A DNA stretch of 64,000 nucleotides from Ulota crispa. Lineage: Eukaryota; Streptophyta; Bryopsida; Orthotrichales; Orthotrichaceae. Positions within the stretch are counted from its first letter, which is position 1; every line of letters starts with the position of its first letter. A program made the position numbers and the translations under genes. The DNA lies in the NCBI GenBank assembly GCA_963920765.1, contig OY987242.1, positions 21,476,002-21,540,001 on the forward strand. Direction: 5' to 3'. The notes under the pieces were generated by a model. That model saw nothing but the letters and a program-made list of their open reading frames with translations. It was not told the origin of the DNA and did not search any database. Of this stretch, positions 11,251-23,553 are shown piece after piece.

Positions 11251-11610
11251 ATGAGGGCGAAGGTTAGTGCTTGATCTTCTACATTTATCTCATGCACGTT
11301 CATTTGTTGTTATGTTCTTAGCTGATTGTCTGAAAAGGTTCGCTGAATGTTGTTTTCTGGCTAGGGTTTGGCATTTTGCTTCTCTGTCGGTTTCGTGCTT
11401 GAAAAAATGTCGTTGGAAGCTTTGTCGTTTGCGTTTTGATAAGCACTCTCTGGAGGGAAGGGTTTCAGTTTATTCCGGATTTCTCGATAACCTTTGTGAA
11501 AGGTTTGCTTTGGTCTCTGAACTAAGTTTTGGTGGTTCTTTCAGTGGAAGAAGAAGCGTATGAGGAGACTGAAACGCAAGCGCCGCAAGATGAGGCAAAG
11601 ATCAAAGTAG
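11251..11610 (+). CDS. RPL41: 60S ribosomal protein eL41 (25 aa, split by one intron)
   Basis: Exon 1 is 11251-11262 and encodes only MRAK. A GT-AG intron (11263-11544, ending ttctttcag) follows. Exon 2, 11545-11610, encodes WKKKRMRRLK then RKRRKMRQRSK and a stop. The 25-residue, almost wholly basic product is the canonical eL41, a single helix bridging the two ribosomal subunits. The intron falls exactly between codons, so the frame is certain. The gene is too small to appear as an ordinary ORF; longer ORFs crossing it on both strands are spurious. The leader is pyrimidine-rich with a telo-box, typical of ribosomal protein genes. A 3' UTR probably runs to about 11.95 kb. Confidence 0.97.
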
Positions 11611-13451
11611 GCGGTGTGTGTGTCCTTGCAAGGAGTTTGCATATCAGGGTTGACCTCAAACTTCTACTGCGGACGTGCATTCGCCGCTGCGTTACAAAGA
11701 TTATGTAGTATTGTTCGCTCAACGAGACAATGTAGGCTGGTATCTTGTATTCAGTAAAGGTGGTACTACATGGGCATCTATAATTTGTTGGTCGACTTGT
11801 CTCTTTGATTGTTCGATGATTTTTTACTCTTCTGGAATGTGATGGAGTGTTTGATTTTAGGTTTCGTTTAGGTCATTGATGTTTTGTTGTAATAAGGTCT
11901 AGTACACCGTGTGGGAAAATTGCTTCTTTTAAGCTTTTGAATGAATATATGGTTTTGTATGTTTTTTGTTTTTGCTGTATTCGACATTTAACTCATCTAT
12001 TTCATATGGGTTGTGTTACTTCACAACATATTATAATTTCATGGATGCAGCGGAGCACCACAAAGAAGCCGGTTCTTTGCTTAATCTGAGGTTATCATTC
12101 TGCAGTAGATGACTTTCGTCAATTATCGTTGTTACTAGGCGCTTGGGCATCTGCTGATAAATGTCTACCGTATGATTTTATGACAACGATGTTTATGTGT
12201 ATTGTACCATTATTTTTTGTTGCATACTGTGTTGACCGCAGACTGAAGTAGAGATGTCCTTGCGTTAATACGAGCTAATGCTAGTGAGCAAAGTTAAGTA
12301 TGTTGTCTGCCTGAACCTCTGTTGGAGATTGATTCTCTACAAGTACAGAGGCTATCATCAATGTTTTGTTTTTACATTTTAAGATATGTTGGAGTGATTG
12401 TAGGTAATGACAAGGCTGTGGAGATATCTTTGAATGCAAGGTCCAATGTTGTTCAGATCCTGTGAACTGTTAACCAGAAAGCGTTTTAACGTTTTGTTTT
12501 TTTCATAAGACCAGTTCTTTATGTAAGCTACCTTAAAACTGGGAGGGTGTCCACGATTGTTAGTGACAAGAGACAACCCCATGTCAGTGAACATAGACAT
12601 TTGGTTATTGCCTCACGGTAAGTTGTGCTCACTTTGCTTGCAATATAAGCTTATTGTGTGAATAGATGAGTTGCAGTGTATTCAGATTTTGCAATCAGCG
12701 TAAGGATCATCGGTAAGAATGGAGCAATTATAATGTTACCAGCCTGTCACAATGACTGTATAGAGAAAGTTGGAATGTGGCTATGGGGATGTGCATTGCA
12801 TATAGTTCAGTATATTATTACAACCTTCTCATGCTGGAAATGTAAATTTTTTTGCGAATTAGAGGCAGCTAAGTTACATTATGAAGTGGAACAGACTATG
12901 TTCTATTCACAAAATTATATGTTTTGGTCATTTGATGCCGAAGTCGGTAAACAATGACCCTGTGGAGATACTAATGAGATCACAGTTCAACAATAATTAT
13001 GTTTTCATGAAATAGTTTCTTTGTCATGACCACTCATGTGCAATGTGTGACTGGTCTTGCTGTGGTCTTACTCCAAATAAGGGGCGTCACGGTCCTGTGA
13101 AGATGTGAACATAAACTTGTACTTCACGAATTCCATAGTTGTGTCTGGCACAATTTACACCTCGTAAAGAGCTACAGAGGCACATCTTGATGTGAAGATT
13201 GACGAGTGTAGTCACAACATTGGCTTTTGGCTCAAGAGCTTCAGCTTAACTAATGGATGGTAGATTTTGTTTGTGGACTCTGTAAACAAGGACATTCTTT
13301 GGTTGCTGTACATTAAGAGTTGAGGTCCTTTTGGAGCTCAAGATGATCTGAGTTCTTGTCTCTTATTGGTTGAATTTCTAAAACACATCTCAAGCTCATT
13401 ACATTGAGTAAATGTCATAGTTTTGAAGGACTTCCATATAAATAAATAAAA
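11611..13451. other. eL41 3' UTR and intergenic sequence
   Basis: The first ~350 bases are probably the eL41 3' UTR. The sequence to 13.44 kb is low-repeat and has moderate GC, with possible splice sites (for example an acceptor near 12049), but no coding pattern I can defend. The 93-codon ORF at 12676-12957 shows no domain. A non-coding or UTR-extended transcript is possible. Confidence 0.35.
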
Positions 13452-13773
13452 AGGACAATTTCATGGATACCCCTGGAGTTTGCAATATTTTTAAAGATAT
13501 CCTTGCTTTTTCAGAAATTTCACAGACATCCTTAAACCAAAAAAATTAGGCACTTGTTTTGTTGTGCATGTCACTTCCCTTCTTCTTTTGTGAGCATGTT
13601 GCTTCTTTTTTGTTTCATTACATTCCCCTTCTTCAACATTGGTCATGAAGAAATTATGAGCACAACAAATAAATGCTTAATTTTTTTCTGTCCAAGGGTA
13701 TTTGTGAATTTTTGATAAAGCAAGGGTATCTATGAAAATATTGCAAACTTGAGGGGTATCCATGAAATTTTCC
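13452..13773. mobile_element. MITE with long (~75 bp) inverted repeats
   Basis: 322 bp. Left end GGACAATTTCATGGATACCC, right end GGGTATCCATGAAATTTTCC. Complementarity continues inward for about 75 bases, including TTTGCAATATTTT and its complement. Long terminal repeats of this kind recall Mutator-like MITEs, but I could not find a 9-bp target duplication, so the superfamily is open. Confidence 0.7.
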
Positions 13774-14335
13774 ATAAGAAATAGAGGTTAGATTTGACAC
13801 GATTCCAAATTTTAGATTTGGGATCACCAAAGAATGGAAGACAGATTTGTTCCTCAAGTGTATATGTTTAGTATTGTTAAAGTACAACAATTATAACATA
13901 TATTGATTTTTCAGAGATTCAAAAAACTTAAGCTTCTAGTTATGGCATTGAGGCCTTAAGGTTCTTAAATATGAGAGAAAGATCCCAATGTCATCTTATT
14001 GTGATGAGTGCTTGATGCTGTTCTTAACGGTAAACAAGATAAAAATTTGTATGAAATGGGTCTAAGTTTGGATACGGTAGCTCAATTTCTATTACAAATT
14101 GACCTATATGATTGATTCATGAGGTAAGCTCGCTCTCATTTAGTGAACCTGAACATAGAATGAGGCATAATTTTGAAGAGCTTGAAATGACTAAGCAAAC
14201 GCACTCTTTATTACGAGAATGCTCACTCTATCTAGGACAAACTTCTATATGAGGCCAATTTTGGGAAAGTCAATAAAAAGTGGACATATATTCATGAAAA
14301 TTTTGTTTGCTTGCTCTAAGAAGAAAGCACTATCT

Positions 14336-14555
14336 TTAACCCCGGAAGGGCCCTTGGGCTCTGGAGATATAGTATCAAATACAATCGCAACCAATATTCA
14401 GAAGTTTGAATCAGTTGGAAATTAAGTGTTACAACCATACATATTGAAGGGTTGTACAATGGTGGGTGCATAATTTTTTTTGGAAAGTCCTCAAAGTAGC
14501 TCAAATATGTCTATACATACGGCTGCAAAGGGCTTTCAGGCCGTTCAGGGGTTAA
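14336..14555. mobile_element. TTAA-bounded MITE, family P3
   Basis: 220 bp between TTAA at 14336 and TTAA at 14552. Termini are CCCCGGAAGGGCCC and a right end GGCCGTTCAGGGG. Only the outermost bases pair well. No ORF of its own. Confidence 0.55.
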
Positions 14556-14987
14556 GGAGTTTTGATTGAGTATGGAATGCCCAATTTTGGTGGTTGAATT
14601 TGACTTGCTCTAGCAAGCTCTTGCAGTTATGTAACCTATTGTAGTAAGAAAAGAAAATTTCAATGTAATACACTATTGGAAAGATGTTGTCAAAAGCTTT
14701 TGAATGGTACATCATGCATCTAATTTGGATAAAAAATCCACCTATGGAACTTTATTGAAAATTTGATGTGAATGCATTGTGAATTTTACCATATTTAAGA
14801 TTTTGTTGACAAGGCAATCCTACTCATTTACTTCTTTCCTCCCTACTCACATGGAAGTGATGGACAGAAAATTTGCTTGCCAATGTAGAAAATGCTTTAC
14901 AAAAACAAGTTCTACCAACTATGGGCCCGGTCTTAAAGCTTACTCTAAGTCAAGAGTGTTTCTATTTGTGCAGGTATATTTGGCAAT

Positions 14988-15305
14988 TAAGGTAGGAACA
15001 CCGTAAGCCTGAGTTTAAGGGTTTTGAATATGATGATTATTAATAAACATTTAGCAAATCATAGGATTCTATTAGCAACAGAAAAATAATCAGTTTGTAC
15101 TTTTGAATGTATTATTCGGATACTATGAGAATAAGTTGTGAATTTTTAAAGAGCAAACTACCATTGCATCCATAACCAACTTTAAGGTTTCATGTTCACA
15201 TCTTGTACATCCTTGTCATTACATCTATTTACTTCCACAAATTTTCCAAGATTTCAAAGGCGACGGTTATGGGGACCCTCACGAGAATGGGTGTTTCTAC
15301 CTTAA
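14988..15305. mobile_element. MITE, AGGTAG superfamily, family M1
   Basis: About 318 bp. Starts TTAAGGTAGGAACACC, ends GGGTGTTTCTACCTTAA. The interior (a GGGTTTTGAA...GATGATTATTAATAA block, then gtacatccttgtcattacatc) is shared with copies at 41144 and 49371. TA at both edges. Confidence 0.8.
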
Positions 15306-16488
15306 ATGTATTTTTTCCTTTGTGTATTTTTGCAAAAAAAAATTTGAGATTTTTCATGGTGGTTTCAAAATAGGTTTCTTGTCTTATTCTATGTTTTTTC
15401 TCACGCAAGAAAGCCCATGTTTGCACTTTTTTTGCACCTTACTAGGTGTGCAATTTAAAAAAAAAAAAATTTTCATGCAAAATGATGCCAAAATCTCCAA
15501 AAAGTGGTGCCACACAAGCAAAATGCAATGAACCGTGTCATGGGACTTGGGATGCAATGTGAACATCAAGTCCCAACTTTTGACTCTAGGGTAGTTGCAA
15601 GAATGACTTGCCAGTTTTATCTCAAACACCCTTAAAATTGGTAGTACTAGGTAGTACTATGAGCTTTTGAAATACATATTTTTTAAATAAAATAAGATAT
15701 GGAGAATTTGTAAAGCACTTAAAAGAGCATACTTGTGAAAATTCAAAACTAGAATTTTTTTATCCTAAAAGTTATGCACAAAAGTAGAGGGATAAAATTT
15801 ACTAATAAAAAGACAATTTCCTTTTTGCTTTTTAGAAAATAGTAAAAAAATTCAAAAAAATGAATAAAAAAATGGCCATTTTTAATCTCTTTGAGTAGCT
15901 TCACTTGATGCAAGTGGTTTTTGGAGGAAGGTTTTTGTCTTTTACCAATGGAGGGAGAAAGGATGCCCACTTTGAGACAACGTGCAGGGCAGAGTTTTTT
16001 GAGTTTCATAAAACCGATTTACAGATCCAAGTAATGCTTCCTAATGAATAACTTCCCTGATTTGTGGCATGTTATTTGCTTTTTTCAATCCAAAATAGTA
16101 CTAAAAACCACCAAAACTGCCAAGGTAGACATGCAATTGGGGTCCTTTTAAAAATAGTAAAATAATTTTAAAAAAAAACAAAAAAATTACAGAATGTCAA
16201 TAACTTTCATGTTCACCTTATTCTGAAATCTGAGGTCAAAATGACTAAAACCGCAAAAGATAAGACTCAAAAACCACCCGTGGGAGGTGAAGGGCACAAA
16301 AAGCAGGACAGGTCATTCTTGCAATCACCCTCTACATCAACCAAATTCTCAGATTTCAATGGACTTGAGACATAGTGTGAATTGCCCCTAAGGCCAATTT
16401 TGGCCCAAGAACATAATTATAAAAAAAAACAAGTTTGGTTGAAAAACTAATCCCAATTTTTCTTGTAAATGTACAGAAGTAGTGCAAT
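15306..16488. other. AT-rich intergenic sequence
   Basis: Poly-A/T tracts and no supportable gene. 15530-15600 contains short inverted blocks (GGGACTTGGGATG and CAAGTCCCAA) that may be a decayed element. Confidence 0.35.
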
Positions 16489-17024
16489 TTAGGGCCACTT
16501 TACGCTACAAGTTGAGGCTAGTTTCCAACCTCTAACAAGCTCAATACTAAAATTTGATTGGTTCATGTTCTTGAACTAGCCTCAAAGTCTTTACACTAGG
16601 AGTCAAGGCTAATTTTTCAAAACATATTTTAATATTCACATGAAAATATCTAACACTGCCCCAACTCTAAAAATTGGGTCCTCCAAAAATGTGAAGCCAA
16701 TTCTTGGCCCCAAGGCAATTGTTACATTTTAATATAGTATAAGTTTTTGAATAAAAAAAATTCTTTTGAGATACTCAACATTGTAGGATGGAGTAAAAAT
16801 ACCAACAATTATCCTTGATTTCATTTTTAATTCATTTTTTCCAAATTTTTTAAAAATTTGCTCTAATTATCTCAACTTTTTGGCCTCAACACCTTTACAC
16901 ACAAGAGAATTAACTCCATTATATTCATATTATAATGGACACTTGGGCTGTTCTTGAGACCATTTAGGCTGAAATATGGCCCCAAGTTTTCATGATCTTG
17001 ACTTCTAGTGTAAAGCAGCCCTTA
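16489..17024. mobile_element. Probable MITE related to family M5
   Basis: Left end TTAGGGCCACTTTACGCTAC, right end CTAGTGTAAAGCAGCCCTTA. The outer ~18 bases pair with a few mismatches and resemble the M5 termini (TTAGGGC...CTTCACACTA). The interior does not obviously match M5, so this is a distant relative at best. Confidence 0.45.
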
Positions 17025-17815
17025 CTCATATGTTCTGAACCGGCTCTTATGGCCAATGTGAACCCAACATGAGGGAAGTTGACCACCGGCGGTGCACACA
17101 AGAACCCAAGCTTACCTTATCCTCGTGTCTGTAACTCTATATCATGTGACACACTAGGGCAGTGCGGCAACAAGCAAGCAAGGACAATGCAATGCATGTG
17201 GTGCCTTTCACAACTTTTGGGGCAAATGTGGTGAGGGACTGAGGACCACACTAGGCCTGAATCTTGCATTCAAAGCAGACTATGTTCTAATGTGTCTAGG
17301 CCCCATCCCCTTAGATTTTCCAAGGATGCAGGAACAAATGTGGAAAGAATGGACTGTACTATGATAATGTAATGTAAACACACCTGCCCAAGGGCTTTTG
17401 CTGAAACTGCCTCCATTTCAATCAGTGCCTACTGACCGCTTTATTTGGGCTCAACTTGACTTTCACCGAAGCTCTTAAAATACTGACAAAGTATAGTGGC
17501 ATTGAAGTTGGTCCATTACTTTCACGACCTCTGTTGGAAACCTTGCCATGGTTTGCCTTGAAAATTCATGATGATAATAGGACCCCTTTACGGTCACGGC
17601 CTTGTACACATTTGACATGTCTTTGTAGCCGTTCCTTTTTTCATATTCTCTTTTCCTTTTAGTTGAGAAGGTTTTCCAAGAATTTCAGGAATTTGCATAT
17701 GGATTTTTTAATTTGTTGTTTTGGCGGCTTGAATGTAATATTTGATTTATTCACAACAATTTTAGGTGAAAATATGGCCAAAAGTCTAGATTTATTAGCT
17801 CATGAGCAACTAGAT

Positions 17816-17865
<50 letters not shown>

Positions 17866-19620
17866 TTCAAAATTCCTTTGTTGACACATAATTAAGCAAA
17901 GTGATTGTAGAATCTTGAAAAGGGTTTTATTGCGCACCACTCTACACAATGTCATTGAGATTGAATGGAAAAAATTCAAGATTGTAACCGTGAAAGCTGG
18001 TCTTAACTGACAACGAACGTTGTATAAAATGGAAAAACAATCTTTTCCAAAATTCTTTACAACAGAGTGTCCAGCTTTTGTTTGAAGTGATTGGGTTACA
18101 AAGAAATATAAGCTTGAAACGAATTTAATAAGTTTCAAGCTACAATGCACGAGACCTCTCCTAAGTGAGAAGGGGTCTCTGCCAAGGGTTGTCTAAAGAC
18201 CAAAAAATCAACACCTTTTACACTTTTTGAGTAGCCCCAGCCCCCAAGTATGGTGTACAGATTTTGATGTAAGTTATGCTATGTACCTGATTGATTTGGG
18301 AAATGCTCAAGGGTAAAAAGGTATACAGTACATGCTTATGGATTTTCTAAATAACATCAAGCAAATTGTTGAAGTAATTGGGCCCTACGATGATTTAGTT
18401 TATACAGGCCTGAACCTCTAAGCACTTGGCATTTGGCAACACCAATTTTTGGAAAATGAACCTTCTATATATTGCCTTTGGTCTTCAAATCATGTATTTT
18501 TTGCTCCTCAAAACTTCCTTTCATTCTTGTGTTAATAAATAATACATGAATAAACTAGATTCTAATAACTACTTTCCACTAACACTCTTCAAGTTTAAGA
18601 TTTCAAGTATGTCAATCGAAAAGCATCTTTTTTGCAATTCAAAATTGATCCTCACAAACTAGTGTTACAAATATTTCTTTTTCAAAAAAGTCTATTTAGA
18701 ATTTTACTATCACAAACAGGTTACAATTAATAATACTAAAAAATATTTAGCATTTAAAATAAAAACCATTTAAAAAATCATTGTGAATTATAAGTGACAC
18801 TAAAAGAACAACGTGTCCAAAACAATTGGTTCACAATGACTACTAATGTCATAAACGATTGTAATTGAATCATTGTATAGTTGTTGTGGACATTTGCAAT
18901 CATTGTGAACTAGTCATTTCAAACACTTTTTCACAAACAATGGTGATAGCAAGAGAGCCTAAAACCTCATATAAATACAATTCAAAATTTAGAATCTAGA
19001 ACCATAGTTCCCAAAAACCATATTTTTGCTTTTACTATGCATCTTTACAAACTTCAAATCAATGAAGAGGTCATTAAAAGTTATGTGAGGTCCATAGATT
19101 ACAATTCATATTGGGTTGGTTAGTACATCCAAAAAATTGTCAACAAAAACCCTAGGGGAAAGTTAAATAGATGTTGTTATTGTCATCATATGTTTTGTTG
19201 TTGCCACCTCAACCAATAGTTTTTGTTAATGTCACCACAAGCCACCTACATCCATTGCTACTACCACCAAACTTTGCACCGACAACCCACCACATGCTAT
19301 CCACACCTTTTGCTATTGACACCACAACCTACCACTCACTATGATGCATTTTTCTCAACCACAAGTGTGCTTCTTATAATGTCCACAACAGTCACAACCC
19401 ACCCAAAGGCATTTGCATGAGATGTTAGAATGTTTTATCTCAATTGCATAATTTGAAAATAGGTTGGTCTTTTGAGTGTATGTGATCAAAGATTCACAAT
19501 TTACAAAGGTGCTAGTAATGTCAACCTTCACAAAGAAAAAACCTTGAACAAAAAATAGTGAAAAGATTAATGAACATGTGGCATGTGGTTGTACAAGAAA
19601 AAATTACTGATTGGGGTACC
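17025..19620. other. Intergenic, nothing recognised
   Basis: Contains a TA microsatellite (17819-17857). The ORFs at 17456-17662 and 17663-17884 are not supported; the latter and its antisense partner contain IYIYIY strings encoded by the microsatellite. The remainder is AT-rich. Confidence 0.4.
17819..17857. repeat. (TA)n microsatellite
   Basis: About 20 uninterrupted AT/TA dinucleotides. It generates artefactual IYIY-type ORFs on both strands. Confidence 0.95.
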
Positions 19621-19951
19621 TAAGGTAGGGAGGCTCATGAATGGATCATCTAAGGGCTAGAACTGAATTTTGGGGAGGCAAAACTTCATGAAATATTTTT
19701 CAATAAATTTTCCTTCAAAGACAAGAGAAATTGGCATTTGATCCAAGTTGTTTCATATTTTTTGGAGCTTTGTGAAATTAGTTAAGAAATTTTGAAGTTG
19801 AAATGGCATAGGGCTCTAAAATGGATCACCTCCTCAAATCTTACATTATCTGTACAATGTTGAAGCTTATGAAAAACAACACGTACAACAACAATTCATT
19901 TGAGAAGGTGATCCATTTTAGAGTTTGAGTCAAATTAGAACCTCTTACCTT
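19621..19951. mobile_element. MITE, AGGTAG superfamily, family M2
   Basis: About 330 bp: TAAGGTAGGGAGGCTCATGA at the left and AACCTCTTACCTTA at the right, with the M2 internal block ctaagggct...ttttggggaggcaaaactt. Its right terminus is fused to the left TTAT of the palindromic P1 element that follows. Confidence 0.75.
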
Positions 19952-20692
19952 ATCCCCTAAAGGCCTAAGTGGTCCCGCGGGGGCCAAGTGGTGTTTTGGG
20001 CATGTACTTACGGCTAAACTACTTTGTGTGATTCTTTGAAACTTTTATGGAAGATAATGAATTCAAAAATCTGTGGGTGCATCTAATTTTTTCTTCATTC
20101 CGACAATTATTGAAGAGGTTTAAAATGAATTTTTGGAAAACAAGGGAGGGCAAGCAGCCCAAAAACTTTTTTAAAATTTGTATTTTTTTAAAATAAAAAT
20201 AAAAAATATGTTATTTAGACTTATATATATATATGTGGGGGGTTTTGAATCAATCAATTTTGATAGATGAGATGAAAGTTATGAGAAGTTTTAGTTTGCA
20301 GGTAGATGTGGTTTTGAGAGAAACCTTACCTACCTACAACTCACTTGCAAATTAAAACTTCTCATAACTTTTATCTCATCCATCAAAATTAAATGATTAA
20401 AAGCCCCCCACGTATATAAGTCTAAATAACCTATTTTTTATGTTTATTTTTAAAAAAAATACATATTTTAAAGAAGTTTTTGGGCTGCCTGCCCTCCCTT
20501 GTTTTCCAAAAATTCATTTTAAACCTCTTAAATTAATGTCGGAATGAAGAAAAAATTAGATGCACCCGTAGATCTTTGAATTCATCATCTTCCATAAAAG
20601 TTTCAAAGAATCACACAAAGTAGTTTAGCCGTAAGTACATGCCGGAAACCCCACTTGGCCCTCGATGGACCACTTGGGCCTTTAGGGGTTAT
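19950..20692. mobile_element. Palindromic P1 element (giant foldback)
   Basis: 743 bp bounded by TTAT on both sides (19950-19953, 20689-20692), with termini CCCCTAAAGGCCTAAGTGG and complement. The whole element folds into two arms of about 345 bp around a centre near 20320-20335. Both arms correspond to the left ~400 bp of the P1 copy at 1867. It arose as an inverted duplication of one P1 end. A transcript would form a very long, nearly perfect hairpin. Confidence 0.88.
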
Positions 20693-20741
20693 AGCAACAA
20701 CTGTAGTGGCAAAAGCAAAACCGTCTAATGTTGTTTTGAAT

Positions 20742-20931
20742 AGGGGATTTCATATATCTCAAAAAAATGGTGAATGAATGATCATGAATAAATTTTTGTT
20801 CACTGGTGGATACTCTATGACGACCTCCGGAAGAATGTCATGACAAGTTCACAGAGTGACTTGCCCACGATTAACACAAATCTTACTCACGAGAATGATT
20901 TTGGAGCTGACCAGCATATTTGAAACCCCCT
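20742..20931. mobile_element. MITE, AGGGGGTTTC family M8, copy 3
   Basis: 190 bp, starting AGGGGATTTCATATATCTC and ending ATTTGAAACCCCCT. It is flanked by AAT on both sides (20739-20741, 20932-20934). Orientation is opposite to copies 1 and 2, and AAT is the complement of their ATT. Confidence 0.85.
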
Positions 20932-20934
20932 AAT

Positions 20935-23042
20935 GGAAAGGCTGCAGGAACTGCAGCTGCCATGTACTCCAAGGCATGGAAAAAGGGACACGTTGACCCA
21001 TTTGTTTTGGTCCATGAAGTTTCTTCAGGTGAAAGCACCTTCTGAAACTCATGCATCCCAACTTATTGGGTGAGGTCCAACTTCTGAAGGATCCTCGGAA
21101 ATCAAAGGCCTGCCAACCTTGTACAACAACCCCTTTTTTCTTTTGAGCTTGAAAGCATGTTATCTGACATTTACTCACAAGCCTATACCTGATGTTGCAT
21201 ATATTTATACTAAATAATACTTGTTTTTTTATAGAATTTGGTCAATTTTTTTCCTGCAGTTTCAAAAATCCTGAATGTTTATTTTTTTGCTTTTGAACAG
21301 GCTGACAATACACTGACTGCCTATTCTCCCCACACATTGCTCCAAAGCTGCTTGTAAGTTACCGATGTCACAATATGTTCATTTTGTACAGTCAAGGTCT
21401 CTCAGATTGTCAGTCCTTTGAAGTTATGAGTGGCTCAGGACTGTCGTAGAAATGTCCCTGGTCCTGCAGCTCCTGCTAAACAGCCCCAGACCCCAGTCAA
21501 ATCTAAATGGAAACCCCACACTTCCACTAAGCTTATGAACCCCTTCTCAGGGGGCGGCTCACTCACACCATGTCCCCATGTCTCACGTTCCATTGAATTT
21601 CCAAATTTTGATTGTCAAAGAGGCTGAAATTTGGGACTTTTGAGTCAGTACTCCATGTACCGTGTCCCAATGCCACGTTTGTTTAGAAATACTAACATGG
21701 GATACTTGGGAGAATGAGCGGAGATCTGTGAATCATGAGCGTAGATATTTTTACCTGAATACTAAATTTTACATATAACAATGTATATAGGGGCCTATAA
21801 TTGTGCATTTTAATCTTTCATCTCTTCAAAATTTTGCCATTTTTTTAGTATTTACATTAATTTTGAGCTCAAAATTAAGTCTTGCTCACAAAATCTTGGC
21901 TCATTGTTTTATGCTCTCAAATTAGCATCATCCGGGGTACTTGTTGAGATTTGAGATGTAGAAAAAGTGCAACTTTGCTTGAAGTGTTGCATCTACCAAA
22001 AGAGAAAGTCTAAACTTGGAGCCAAGTCCCAACACTCTTTGAACAAAGTATTCAAGTGTTTTTTAAACAAAGTTAAGATCTAGGGTTGAATTGTGACTTG
22101 TAGGACCGGGATGTGAAATAGAGTGAAATAGAGTGTGGAGCATTCTTATCATTAGTTCACATTGTGTCTTTAATTCTAGATCCAAAGCCCCACTAAATTC
22201 TCAAAGTTTTATTATTTGATAAGGAGGTTGAAATTAAAGAGTCACAACTTAACACTAAGAGTTTCATCTGCCTCCTCTTTGATTGACTAAAAATTTGGGA
22301 GTTATGGTGCCAAAAAAGAGGGACTTTGCTCTAAAAGTTGAGTCTAGTTAGAAGGGAAACCCAACTTCAAGTGAAAGCCCCAATAGTTTGTTTCAATGTG
22401 GGAATGAATGGAGAGATAATCTGCCACTTCATACAATCATTACAAGAATGACAAAATCACAAATGTACGAGTGTGTTACATAATAGTAATAAAGATAGTT
22501 GAATGATTTTTTTATAGAGTTTACTGGGCCAAACCAAATCAGGAATTTGGTGTACGAATATATACAAATTTGCTAAGCACCAGTAGAGACATATAGTCAA
22601 AGATCTTAGAACATTTGATCACTTTGATAAGAGCATGATTAAATATTCCGATCCTTCCTCAGCCCTTCCTTGTCCAAGATATCTCCAAATACACTAAAGA
22701 GGGACCAAATTTCAACCCCTTGGGTATTAAGGGGGTAATGGGTGGTGAGAGTTTAAGGTGTTTTCCTTTTAGGGTTGCCTTATTCAAGGATTTTACTTTA
22801 CACTTAATAGCTTTGTTCCACAACAAAACTAACTGGCATTTCAAAATGATCGTTTGTAAACAGCAAGTGACAGTCTTTACTTATTTGTGTAAAATAGATT
22901 CCTTGAATTTTTACACTCAACTTCTTGGTTTGTTTCAAATTGGCAATTTTTGAGTTTTCACAAATTGTTATTTACAACCTTTTACCCTTTGAGTGGTGTA
23001 GAGGTTATTTTTAGTAAAAAAATGCATGAAACCTTGAGCAAA

Positions 23043-23045
<3 letters not shown>
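20935..23045. other. Intergenic; possible decayed coding sequence at 20.9-21.6 kb
   Basis: 20935-21620 is richer in GC than its surroundings and has two ORFs (82 codons at 20930-21178 on -, 65 codons at 21430-21627 on +). Neither has a recognisable domain, and I could not join them by splicing. 21.6-23.0 kb is AT-rich with nothing identified. Confidence 0.35.

Positions 23046-23124
<79 letters not shown>
23046..23124. repeat. (TA)n microsatellite
   Basis: About 39 TA units. It ends directly at the GGGAATT terminus of a MITE; a shorter TA run resumes on the far side (about 23531-23553). Confidence 0.97.
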
Positions 23125-23127
<3 letters not shown>

Positions 23128-23529
23128 AATTACTATAGTGACACCTTACATTGTTAATGGGACACCCCTTTGAGCATGAAATTTGATAATTTAGTGATAT
23201 TTTTTATTTATTAAGCGGTCCATCATTCATTCAATCACAACATTATCACCTCTTTGAAAGGAAAAATGACAATTAAAAAAAAATATATATTATTGCACCA
23301 ATACTATTTTTTGATATATTTTTGCTTCATGTAACTCAAAAGTCTTATATTTTTAGTTTGAAATTTAAGCACACCTATATTTTTTTTTAGTATAGCCTTA
23401 GAATGATCAAATTGAAACAAATCTTTTGATCCAAATAAAAAAATCAACAAAATCTGCGTTACAAATCACATTTTCATGCTTAGTGGGGGTATCCTGTTAT
23501 CAATTTAAAGTGTCGCTCTAATAATTCCC
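23125..23529. mobile_element. MITE inserted into a TA microsatellite, family M9
   Basis: 405 bp with ~24-bp imperfect inverted repeats: GGGAATTACTATAGTGACAC at the left and GTGTCGCTCTAATAATTCCC at the right. TA repeats flank both sides, which fits TA-targeted insertion (Tc1/mariner-like). No ORF. Confidence 0.8.
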
Positions 23530-23553
23530 TCTATATCTATATATATATATATA

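Noticed and set aside
11121-11303. 60-codon minus-strand ORF over the eL41 start
   Set aside because: It overlaps the certain eL41 exon 1 and leader and has no domain; it is an antisense shadow.
12676-12957. 93-codon ORF downstream of eL41
   Set aside because: No recognisable domain, no splice partners and ordinary length for chance in this composition.
17663-18150. ORFs on both strands containing IYIYIY strings
   Set aside because: They are translations of a TA microsatellite; the same artefact occurs at 22950-23138.
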